The position numbers and the translations under genes are program-made. From positions 69,501 through 133,500 of the forward strand of contig CM052361.1 of NCBI GenBank assembly GCA_028551475.1: a stretch of 64,000 nt of DNA, given 5' to 3'. Below the pieces are notes generated by a model. The model was given only the letters and a program-made list of their open reading frames with translations, was not told the DNA's origin and made no database searches. The DNA is from Casuarina equisetifolia (lineage: Eukaryota; Streptophyta; Magnoliopsida; Fagales; Casuarinaceae). Positions 49,301-61,200 of the stretch are shown piece by piece (within the stretch, counting starts at the first letter, position 1; the number at the start of each line of letters is the position of its first letter).

Positions 49301-52300
49301 CTTAAGCTTTATCTTTTAAATATTTGGAGCATGTCTAGTACGTTCTCCCTGGGTATTCTTCTTCTTCCTCTGATGAATTTCTTTACTTTTTTTAATTTTT
49401 CTTAAAAGATGCTCTGGAAGTTCTTCACTTCCCCCATGGTAAAGCTGCTTGTTTAATACTTTTCTGGGTCTTACCTCATCTTAGAAGATGGGTTATGTTC
49501 AGTTGGTGGATTCTTTTGTTCAGTACGACTGTTATTGTCTCGTGGTTTTATCATCTGCTTTAGTAGCTATACTGAGTGTGGTAGTATACTTTGTTGTTGC
49601 CAGGATGTCTGAGAAAGGCTACATGAAAGACAAAAGAAGAAATCTATTGATTGCTTCAGATGATGTGCTTAACAAAGGAGCTAGATCCAGAAGTGGAGAC
49701 AAGCTACAGAAGCATGCTATCCTCTGTACTGATGGTGCCAAATATATGTCATATTTCAAGGTTGGTGTTTCCTTGATGCTTAATTGTTTGGGTGAAAATC
49801 TTGAAGGCATGACAGGTGGTTACTTAAATCAGCAATGTTTAGATTAAAGGCAAGTTTTTATTGGCTTTGCCAATTAGGTAACAATAGGGATGTGGTTATA
49901 AAGTGAAGCTGTCCTAGAATAGAGCAAAATGTTAACTAGAAATGACTTTTTACTTGCCTTTTTGTTGTTTTTTCAGAAGCATGAATTCCTAGGGTGTCAA
50001 ATGCTTTGTATGTGGGTCCCCTATTGTTTTCAATTGTAAACTTCTTATAAAGGACTCTCTTATGTTGGCTTATGTGGTTGTCAAGTTTCATATTTTAAGT
50101 TGAAATAGGTGCCCTCCTACATGTTTAGCTGATATACAAGATTAGTGACAAACTTTCTATGAGCGTAACTATGGCTTCTGACACTTATAAAATGTTAATG
50201 GATTAAGAAGAGCAAGTGCAAGCTGTTGCTGATGGTATTGCCTTTGATATATTTCAGATTAGCAAGAAGCAACATGAACTTGTCAAGAATATGAAGCAGT
50301 CTGGTAAGAGCATCCAGTCCAGGTCACTTAATCGCGTTTTGGGTGATCTTGGTAGTTTTCATGTACAGCCGTATGAAGTATTTGTGCAAGAAGAGCAGAA
50401 GAAATTGCATCAGCACTGGTTGGTGTTTTTTTTTTTTATTTTAAAGGCAATGTCTTTCTTAAACTTTACGAGTCTGTTGGTTCTCTCCTTCCTCATAATC
50501 TGCACATGTTTACAGGTCACAATTGGCAATCAAAGTTCTTCCAAAGGCATATGCTAACTGGAAAGAGAGGAAATCGCAAAGATTGCTGATTACTAGTTCT
50601 TTGGAGAAAGAACTGAAGGATAAACTAAAATCTTCAATGAAGGTATACTGCACTGCCTGGTTTCCTTTGTTGTCATCATTAATTGTTTCTATCGGCAGGT
50701 CGTAGATATAAATTTGGCCATGCCATACATCAGAATCTCACATAACTTTTCTGTCTACTTGTACTGCTAAGGTTATTCAGCATATGTGAGCACGTGTTTG
50801 TTTAGGATTAACATCCTATGCGTACTTAATTAATGTTTCCATTTGTTGTACAACATCAAGAATTCCCCATAACGATATGATGCTGAACCTATCACTATTT
50901 TGTTCAGGATGAGGATGACAAGAACCTTGAGAGCATGCTGCCAGATCAGGAGGTAAACAAATTGGTTAACAGTATAACTACACTGGAAGAGAATGAAGAA
51001 TCTATTTCTGGATCCTCACATAATCGAGAGTCTATTCCTGGCTCTCCACAGAATCAAGATTCTGTTCCTGGCTCCCTTCAGAGTCAAGAGTCCGTTCCTA
51101 GTTCCCTACAGAATCATGAATCTGTTCCTGACACCTCATATAACCAAGAGTCTATTCTTAGCTCCCCAGAGAATCAAGAGTTTATTACTACTGGCTCCTC
51201 ACAGAATCAAGAGTCCATTGCAACTGGCTCCCCTAAAAGTCAGACTTCACAGCATATTTCTTCTCTTAGTGGTGGCCATGAGATCCCTCCTGTGGACATG
51301 GATTCTGAAAATGATCACAATATGTCTAGAACGGATAATGTCACTGCTGATGACTCCAAGTTCTTGGGGAATTTAAGCACTGCAGATGTTGAAGTGAGTC
51401 AGGGAGTGCCTTTTACTTCTGGAGATGATGTTTGGCCCGCTGTTAGCGTTCCTCATTCTTACTATGATTCTGCTGCAAGCCATGAATTCACTTCTGCCAG
51501 TGGTTTGCCACTTGAACGCTCACAAGTTATTGAACAGCAATGTGTCCACTTGATTGATCTAGAATCTGACTTGCATGCCGCAGAGGCTCGGAAAGGTTTT
51601 TTGCATAGACAAGCAGGTGAGTGTTCCTTCAGTGCTTATCCAAACCAAGACCGAAATGAGTTACTTCAATCTCTCTTTAAGAGCCAGGGGATGTTGTCCT
51701 ACCATCAGGAACATAAACAAACAGGTTTAGAATTCCAGCCACCAGATAATTTGTCGATGGAAAATGGTCAGTTTCCTGGGCATTACCAGGAACAGGAACA
51801 GCAACCGCAGTCGATACCTCTGGAGTCAGAGCAGAAGAGGCAGAATGACGTTTATATGCACCAAAATATTTCAGGGAACATTTACTCTGACGGGGTTAGA
51901 TACTTGATTCCAAGGCAGGAACACTTGGCACCAGTCAGTGTGCAGGATTTGGCTGTTACGATCCGCATGCCAGCGCCTCTCCAATCTGGCCTAAATGGGG
52001 GAGAATTGTTGAGTCAGGACTGGTTTGCTGGTGAGCATCAAGTGCAGAGTGGGTGGACTGCGACAGATGCTGGCAGTGTCCAGAGTCAGAACAACGGTAG
52101 TGGAAATGCTGCAGATCAGAGTTTATTCCATGTCCTATCTCATTGTAACCAATTACGTGCAAGTGGCCCATTTGACTCACTAGGGTCCAATGACCAGTTC
52201 ATTGCACCGAGGAACTATGGAATGGTGGATGGCAATGCGGCGCCTAGGATGAGCAATGTTATGTCACAAGCTCCACATTCACTAGATTACTTGGGTGGGC

Positions 52301-52416
52301 ATGAAGCAGCCACTTCCATGATGCCTGATGATATGGGGTGGGTGAGCTTGCCACAGCAGAATTCCGTTATACATGATCCAATGGGAAAACCATTCTTGAG
52401 ATCATGGAACCACTGA
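46322..52416 (+). CDS. NFRKB/INO80-subunit-like nuclear protein (DEUBAD domain)
   Basis: Plant homologue of NFRKB (INO80G), an INO80 chromatin-remodelling subunit; matches Arabidopsis At5g13950 as I recall it. Nine coding exons: 46322-46636, 46719-46855, 47052-47165, 47264-47347, 47958-48131, 49604-49760, 50258-50418, 50516-50642, 50908-52416; 2778 nt, 925 aa, in phase. Seen: MAADQRRKRL start; MKSHISLEWDGNEKRVVAKR; a DEUBAD-like helical domain at about 92-216 (VWQSHLSESERKYLMEFLP, HFGNPFLKWGASLCSG, YYSKLQKYHNEMIGYLLKLK, WENCKDPEKEIG); RSLNRVLGDLGSFHVQPYEV; then a 503-residue disordered Ser/Gln-rich tail in one exon. Intron 2 uses a GC donor, AAATG|GCAAGT (46856-46857); the nearby GT would break frame. 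Residues 454-535 are tandem 10-11 aa repeats. Nuclear localisation is inferred from the basic N-terminus and family. Confidence 0.93.
46903..46944. repeat. 21 bp tandem duplication in intron 2 of the NFRKB-like gene
   Basis: TTGCCTATGAAAAAGGTCACA twice in exact tandem, 47 bp after the GC donor of the same intron. Confidence 0.95.
50998..51243 (+). repeat. Coding minisatellite, eight 30-33 bp units
   Basis: In the last exon of the NFRKB-like gene. Units encode ESIxGSxxNQ-type decapeptides (ESIPGSPQNQ, DSVPGSLQSQ, ESVPSSLQNH, ESVPDTSYNQ, ESILSSPENQ, then two 11-residue units). All are multiples of three, so length change keeps the frame. Confidence 0.95.
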
Positions 52417-53652
52417 GAACAGTTTTTTAACACCTTTTTGGGCGTCAGTCTTCCAGTTTAGGGGCGTGGTTGGAAGCCAAGCAAAGGAATGCTGGGTTGA
52501 AGATGCTGGTGATAAGAGTTTCTGGTTTGGGATGACTTTGGGATTCACTGCGTAACCCGAGCATGCAAAATTCCAAGATAGGTTTTTGTAAATACCTATA
52601 CAAGGGCCAACTCAAACACCATGTATATATCTCTAGATGTTAGAAGGGCAATCTCCGTTTGGGGGGAATTAATGGAGAGGAAAAGAAAAAAAGAAGAAAA
52701 AAAAAAGTCAGGTTTCTCATAGATGTTAGTAAGTTATAAATTAGTCCTCCATTTTCATTGGATTCTTTTTTCTTCTATTGCTTTTGAGGATGTCTTTCAA
52801 TAAGTCTGGAGAATGTAAATTGCCCGAGGCAAATGCTTTACATGATTGAGATCTCTTTATTTATTTTTTAATGTTTTTGGTATTGTTGTTGTCTTCAAAT
52901 AGTAGGTCGACCTTGCATTTTCAAGGCTTTGGTGAAGATGCGGAGTGGATGGATGGATTTCATGGTCTAATCATAAGCATTATTTATTCGGCGCCTGGGG
53001 GAATTGTTTCTTTAATCTTTTGCTGCCACTTACGAAGCCAAAGAAGCAAACACGTTGCTTTTAAGAATGTAGTTACCTCTAAGCTTATCCTCTCCTTCAT
53101 ATATAGATAAAAAATAAAAAACAAAGGGTGATCGTGGTAAAATCCGGCCGACAAGCACTAGAAAGACAGCTTTTTCTTAGTTGTCACAACTCTAAAGAAG
53201 TGAAGGCAACCGCTTCCACGCTTTCAGTTGGAGAAGGGGAAAGCTGGAGTTGCCTAGAGGATCTATCGACTTTTAATCCCAGAACGTCGCTGTCTTCCCT
53301 CGCGTGTCTAGGCAATTCAATCAGAATCAGACATGGTGGACGGTAGCTTTGAAATTGCTGTAAAAATGCGTCTTCTTGGAGAAAAGGCAAATATTTAAGA
53401 GAGATTGAATAACTGTACTTAAATGAGGTTTCTATTACCCAGGGTCAGTTACGGCTTTCTCAGGAAAACTCTCTACCTTCCTCGGTTTCAAAGTGATCCC
53501 ATAATGGAGGACTCACGTATTCAAATCGTCTAGTTAGTCCTTAGAATCTTCCTCAGCTATTTCTTGAGAGAGAGAGAGAGAGAGAGAGAGACCCTGTCGT
53601 TTGGTATTTCTGTGGCATTTCGTTTGCCGTTTCTATCGCATTTCCCAACAGA
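52417..53652. promoter_or_regulatory. Intergenic region between the NFRKB-like and DUF3754 genes
   Basis: 3' UTR of the upstream gene (to roughly 52870), then the promoter and leader of the DUF3754 gene. A (GA)13 tract at 53566-53591 lies 62 bp before the start codon. No other gene seen. Confidence 0.5.
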
Positions 53653-55178
53653 ATGGCCGGAAAGAAGAAAGAAGTCATTCGATTAGAGCGTGAATCCGTC
53701 ATTCCGGTTCTCAAGCCGAAGCTCACCATGACCTTGGCCAATCTCATCGGTATTGCACACACATATATAGCACTTTCGGTATTCCTTGATTTTTTTTATT
53801 GGCTCGAATTTGGTGGTTTTATCTTTGAAACTTCCTGTCTTGCTCGTCTTTCTTTCTCGAGAACTAGGAAGGGGTTGCAGCGGCGCTACTAGTACACAGA
53901 TTCTGCATACGTCTCTGCTACTAGATTTTGAACTTATTACTCGATTAATTTTCCTATTTTTGTAGATTCTCCCTTTCATTTTTTTCTAACATGTAATAAG
54001 TTTGCGAAATATTGTGTCAGGCAGCTCCCGACTTTATCAAAAGTTCTGTCTTATATCTTCAGGAAATGTTGCAATATTTTCTCGTCACATCAAATAAATT
54101 AACTTGTATTTTTATTTTTATTTTAAAGCCAGTTGCATAGGCAACGAACACTGCTCTTATTGTTCCCAAAAAAAAAAAAAAAAAAAACTACATGGGACTT
54201 ATAACTTGCATCTTTTTCTTCTGTTGAGTCTTTTCTTTTTAACATTTGATGCAAGAGTTTTTTAGCTCCTTTTTTGCAACATACGATTCCTATTATCTGG
54301 ATCCTGACTTCTTCAACATTCTTCAGAGCATAATTCTGATCGGACAGAGTTTTTAAAGCTCTGCAGAAGAGTAGAGTACACACTTCGAGCTTGGTATCTT
54401 TTACAATTTGAGGATCTGATGGTATTATCTTATTTTCTTGCTCCTATCAAAAGAAAACATATTTCTACCTGTGTTCTCTGAATTTTTTATTTTTTATATT
54501 TTATTTTTTTGGCTATCTTCAAGTGCTTGTACTGGTAATTTGTGCTTGCAGCAACTGTACTCCCTCTTTGACCCTGTGCATGGGGCTCAGAAATTGCAGC
54601 AGCAGCGCCTATCTCCTGAAGAAATCAATGTACTTGAACAAAATTTCCTGACGTACTTATTTCAGGTATTTGGGGACCTTCCTATTGTTCTGTTGTTAGA
54701 GTGCATTTGGACTTCAATATAACCTAAAGAGAGGGAAAATGGTTCATGTTATCTAGAAAATGGTTCTCAATGGCGATACCAAATCATTAATTGCGGTGAT
54801 GACTTCATTTCATAAACAGCTATATTAATGGTTGTAAATTTGTACTTTTTTATGATATGTGAAATGCAAAAAGGCCATTTAATTCTACTGGGACATTTTA
54901 CGTCCATATGACATGCCTATTGCTTTATATACTTGCTCACTGTATTTTATGAGTTTATAGTATTTTGAACCCTTCAACGATGTGCCATTTCCATCCTTAC
55001 TCATTGGGCAGCAAGTTAGGGGAATTGATAAACAAACACGCTTATAATTGTTGATAAAAATGTCTGCTTGTGTTTTTAAGGTTTATGAGGAACCGTTGAT
55101 ATTAGGTTTTGTGATTGGCATAGGGTCTAATTTTGTTGATTGATCTGAAGGAAAAGCTTTCTTGAAAGAAGAAGCACT

Positions 55179-55223
<45 letters not shown>

Positions 55224-58200
55224 GAAATTCTTAACTTAAAGAAAAGTCGGTGCCATGATCTGCATAGTTAGAAATATCACTCAAGTTGTAGGAAAATTGA
55301 AAAAAACAGAGTAGAAATTTCAAAGTCGGTGGAGCACCGGCTTGCAACTAGTATAAAAAGAGGTGATCCCTTCTTGTGTGTGCAATTGAGTAAAGTAGAT
55401 CGTAGAGAGTCGAGTAGAGTTGTGGAGAGAAGAAAGTCAAGTGAGGCTGTGTCTGTGAGGTGTGTGTTGAGAACAGTGTAACATTTAATGCATGAAGTGT
55501 GTAGGTGTGTGACGTGAGGAAAGTGAGGAAAAGTGAGTGAATAGTGTGTAATGTGAGCGAAAGCTTGTACTGTTATACTTTTAATAAAATAAAAGTTCTT
55601 TATTTTCATCATTTCTTTCCTTATTTGCACATTGAAAAGTCCGTCTTTTAAGTTAAATAGTGGGTGAAAAACATTGCTGGGTTTATGGTTAAGGGTAAGT
55701 TTTGGGTTAAACTATGGTCACAAAATTCTGGCTTATCATTCATAATCTACTGTGAAATGAGGAAAATGCAAACAGCCAAAGTTAAAATCAAGGCAAATCC
55801 TCATTGCCAAACACTACTCATGTTGAAATCTGACAATTATATGTATATTTGTCACTAATGTCTCTGCTAAGCACGGAATTTTCAGAGCATTCTTAATAAT
55901 TGTACAGGTGATGGAAAAGAGTAATTTCAAGATAACAAATGAGGAGGAAATTGATGTTGCACTTTCGGGGCAGTATCTTTTAAATCTTCCAATCAAAGTT
56001 GATGATTCTAAGGTTTGTACTTAAATGAAAATATTTAAGCACTGATGTTTACATCCATAAAAACTGTTTGATAAATTGTGTTGCTATGTACCTTTGGATT
56101 CTTTCATATGCTCTCTATATTTGCTAATCCAGATGTTCTGTTTTGCTGTGTAGCTTGACAAGGAACTTCTGAAGAAATATTTTAAGGAACATCCTCAATC
56201 GAACCTTCCAAATTTTTCGGATAAGGTATTGCTTTAATTTTTACATAGAAGTTTGCAAGCTATTGATAGTTTCTAGGCAATGACTGGTTTTTGAGTGTCA
56301 ATTGTCTGAAGGACAAAGGTTCGCAATTTGTGGGTTTGGAAAAAGCGAGGGGGGAATTGGGAAGCAATTTGATGGCTACCATTCAATATAGCTACTTGGG
56401 CATCACATTGTTTACAAGTAAGATTGTAAGAAACATGGTAAAGGTAATGACAAAATGCTCCAGAAATGACTAATTGATGTCGTCATCTTTGATCCAAGTC
56501 AAAATCAATTTGTGGGCGGTGAAATGTTTAGGTTAACAATCATCCTTGACAAACAAAGCAACGCAAATACTGTTAAAGAATTGGCAGAAAGGAGCTTCAT
56601 TTTCAGGTTTGATGTTGACTTTTCTGTTCTATTGGGCCATGAAACAGAGTCACTTAGAACAGTTCCAATGCATAACAGACAATGCAATCCTACTGCAAAT
56701 CTTAATCATTCTCATGTTTATATGGGGAAAGGAAACTGCTGTATTTCTTACTGAAGCCTGCTTCTAAGACATACGTGGAGGAACAATGTTATACATTAAG
56801 ATCTCCTTTTGTTGATGAAACAATAGGCTTGTTGTCGTCTTTCCAAATCTTACTAACAATTCCTCTACTACCATAAGAATGATTTTCTCATTCTGAAGTT
56901 CAAGCAAAGAGTGAGATCCCCTCCCTTCTTCTTGGTCAGAAGATATAAAACCATGTCAGTTTCCCTCTCTCTCAGTGGCCTCTCCAGAAATTCGAAAAGG
57001 GAAAATAAAAGTAAAATCCCCCTAACCCTCGAAAAAAATGGTACTTTAAGCCAAAACAATAGTTTAACCCTTCACAGAGCCAACCGCCCCCTCCCTCCCC
57101 CAAAACAATGAATAAAAAAACTGAAAAAGACCTACCCGAAGGAAATAAAGTAGAACGATTTTCAAAGGCGTGGCATACATGTCATGTTTCCATACTTTTT
57201 TTACCTACCAGTTATTGTTACTTAAGAATTTTCTTTCCTCTTTGATAATTTAGCTCTTCCTTTTATTTTCCGTTTTCTCTTGTTGTGTTCTCACTTTCTT
57301 CCTTTTCGTTTCTCTCCTTTTGGCGAGTGAAGAATGTGAAAGCCTAAAAGATTCGTATTAAAAGGGCTAAAGCCAGGATCAGACTTGATATTTGATAAAT
57401 CCCTTTATTCTATTCTAATTTCCTTTTACTTCCTTCTGATATTCCTACCTTTCTTTTTATATCTTCATTAATTAACTGTACTGTGCTATTTTAGCATAAA
57501 ATTAACTACTTCAGCTGTTAGTTTGTAACTGCAGACCTTTATACAAGGCATATCTACATTGACAAATAACACAAAACTTACTAAATGACTGAGCTGCCTA
57601 GGTGTTCTATTGTTCAAGGGTAAGGATGTGATTATCAAAGCAATGTCAAGCCCCATTACGATGTTTATTTGTTTTTTCTCCAACTCGATTGCTGATACAA
57701 TGGCTTTTTTCTTTTTGGCTATTACTTCTCTCTTTTTTTTTATTGGCAGAACAAAACAAGAAATCAATTATTCATCAGTTGCTTCAGGGAGAGAGAGAGA
57801 AAAAAAAAGATTCTGATATCTAAGTTTGTGTTTCTTCATTTCTTATAGATGGGCTTTTGTCCAGCTTATGGGAGGGATAAGTCATATCAACTGCTTGCGA
57901 TAAAATAATTTATTGGGAAACTATGTATTTTATTAATTTGGTCCCCCATAAAGATGGTTCTTGGCTCCGCCCTTATTCTCTCTCTCTCTCTCTCTCTCTC
58001 TCCCTCCCTCCCTCTCCTATAACAAGTTAAACTCTAGGCATGTTTTTTTTTTTTTCCTTTTTCTAATCATACTTTATTTTTATTGAACACAGTTCTATTC
58101 AAGGTAAAGGGACACTGTTCATGGGTTTCCTATTTATATCCCTATGGTCTGATGGTATCTTTTCTAATTCTTTCAACATTGTTTGGTCTTTTGGGATGGT

Positions 58201-61200
58201 AATTGTTGAGAGGGTGTATAATATGAACCTATATAAGATAATATGAAAACACATTCCTTAAAAGCAAGTCACCGTTTCTGTTCCAAAATTTGGAAATATA
58301 CCTCTGATAAATATCATATGAATATAATACCCTAGCCTTCTTTTACATGTTGTCTTGTTTGAGCTGGGTACTAGTTGACCTTTCTCTCTCTATAAAGCTA
58401 ATATGGATCATTTTTTTGGATTAACATTTTAGTACATTATATTCCGGCGTGGAATCGGAATTGATCGGACCACTGATTACTTTTTCATGGAGAAACTTGA
58501 TATGATCATTTCACGTTTCTGGGGATATCTTTTGAGACTATGCAGGTAAGTTAACGTTTGGACCATAATGCTATTGTTCTGTTAATAGTGTTGGAGATGG
58601 AAATCTTCTTGCTTTGTGAGCTTTAAAAAAGCCAAGCACTTAAATAATTATCTGAAGTATAAAGCATCATTCAAATCATCTGTTTAATATTGTATTTTCC
58701 ATATTTAAGAAACCAGACTGGAAGCCTTTCTATAACGACATGACCAATTGCTAGAACTGTTAAAAGAACCTCCTAAAACTCTTGACCTATGGGTCCATTA
58801 GGTGAACTATTTGCAGATCAAACATTCTGTATCTTTTTGCTTCTGTTCAAAACATGGTTGTTTGGTCACTTTCTCATCATGTGCAAACTCCCTACCGCGG
58901 CAGAGTTTTAGTACAATGATATCCCAAAAGTCAAAACCCTATCTCAAATAAATGGGAAATCCTTGAGATCTTGGGCTGTCCCACTGTTATAGAAAAGTAT
59001 CTCAGCCCATAACTTACAAATTGCTAACACTGCTTAGTTCTGTGTATCCTGTTTTCTCACTTATTATAGGTGGGCTTTCTGCTCCATTTTCAGGATTTAA
59101 TAACGGGTAAGAAAGGCAAAGAGGGGAGCGAGATACTTTGGATTTGAAATTGAGAGGAAAAGGAGATGACTCACCGGGGTGGGGTGGTCTAAGAGAGAAG
59201 AGAGGGGGATGAGTGGCTGTTGGCTGAGGTCGTTTGATTAAATCGTGAGAGTGAGAATGAAAGGGGGGGGGGGGGAGTTGTTATTTGACTTTGACTTTAT
59301 TTCTGAGTTTGAAAATAATATTTTGCCTCTACAAATATATCTTTAGGAGTTACAATTTCATTGAGCTTATAATTAACAATCCTTGTAACTATTTATTACA
59401 TGTTGTTATGCTTTTTAGTATCAGTTCACTGCTGATCCAAATTAGGAAATTACAGTTTGATATTGATGCCATTTTTATGGTGATCCTGGCTGCCTGTTTT
59501 TGAGACAACGCTTTTGGTGTCATTAGCGTTATTGACTGAACGGCTTTACTCTCTAACAGTAGACAAATATTCTGGGTCATAAGCTGTTAATGTGCAAAAT
59601 AAAAGATTAATTTAGTATGTTAAGTGATTTTGATTTCGAGTTACTCTCTTGGCCTTTTAAATCAACTTCTTTTACACTTTTTTTTCCCTCTCCTTTACTG
59701 GTTTATCGTGCTTGCAGGCTGGGAAAGCTCTTGAAACGGTCAAGTAGACAACGTAAGAAAGATTCAAAGAAGCAAGATGATATTAACTCTGAAGCAGATG
59801 ATGACAATCTAGTTGTTGAACGGATCCGTCTTGAAAATATGGAACTAAGGTCTTATATGGCTTCAACATATTGCAGTTGTCATGGCTAACACACTCATAA
59901 TTTAACATGTTTAAGTACCACAATTTTGGCATTGTATGCTTGTCATTTTAAGCAGTTTGAGCATAGCTGTCCTTCCACTAATTGGGATTGGTCATTTCTT
60001 GACTTATGGATGTTCTGATTAAAAATGTATGGTCAGAATGTTCTGGCTTAGTTACTTCCCAGTCAAGGTTTTCAACTTCTTTCTAGCTTGGATATTGCTC
60101 ACTGCTAATTGGGATTAATAAGCTAAAAGCTTAAAGATTAATTGCATGCCACATGGCAGGATTAAAAGTCTTGCATAAATGTCCATCCAGAAGTTGAAGT
60201 TAACCTGCAAATGCTAGAACCTTAAGACTTTCTCTTAGGGTATACATATTTTATTTGCTAGTTGATGACATTTAATGTCGTACTCTCCCAGTTTCAGAAA
60301 TTTGCTGGGCAAGATCAAAATTCAAGAACCTACCTTTGATAGGATCATTGTCGTCTACAGGTACTGCTTTTTTTTTTTTCTTTTTCTTGTTCACTTTTTA
60401 ATTAGTATTCTGTGTTTCCACATGTAATTGTGAAGAAGTCCTTAGATGGTTGCCCCAAGTTCCTAATTAGATTATTTATGGGGAAATTATACTTAACTCT
60501 TCCAAACTGACTTTTGCAAAGACGCCTCTAAAACTTAATTTTCGGTACTTGACCTCTTCACTATCACTTTATTGCACTCTACCTTTTGTTCTAGATTTTT
60601 ATGTTAGTTATGCATACAGCACTTACAAATATTTAATTTAAAAGATCTAAATTGTCTTCTTCTCGACCTTTTTTAGTTTTAGTTGTTTTTGTTTTCTTGA
60701 TGGACATCCCTTAAACATAAAAAAACAAAAGAACCAAGCAATTGATCCGAAGGGTTTGATTGCAAGAGAACTGAAAAAACAGAGGTGGTACCCCTTCTTC
60801 AAAATCATCTCTCAGCTTCTAGAGATTACGATAGATGATGAAGTGCAAACTTGACAGATGGTGTGATGACAGATGTCCTGGTTTTAGGACGAAGATTGAT
60901 TAGGTTTGGTATTATCCCTTTTAAACAATTAGAAAAACACCTTGATTTTGACAATATTGCCTAAAAAAAGATTCAAAGAATTTCATTCAATGGGACTCTT
61001 CACCCTCATCCCTCTTTAACCTTTACTGATAACCACTAACCTATTGGTTAGTGTTGTTCTGTAGAGACCCTTTGGATCCTTACTAGTTCAAACTCTATGT
61101 ACTTTATGCCATGTTTTTCTTTTCCTTTTTTTTATTTTTTTGTATTATGTAACATGGTGTCAAAAACTTGGGGAGTTACTTATGTTTTTGTTAGTAAACT

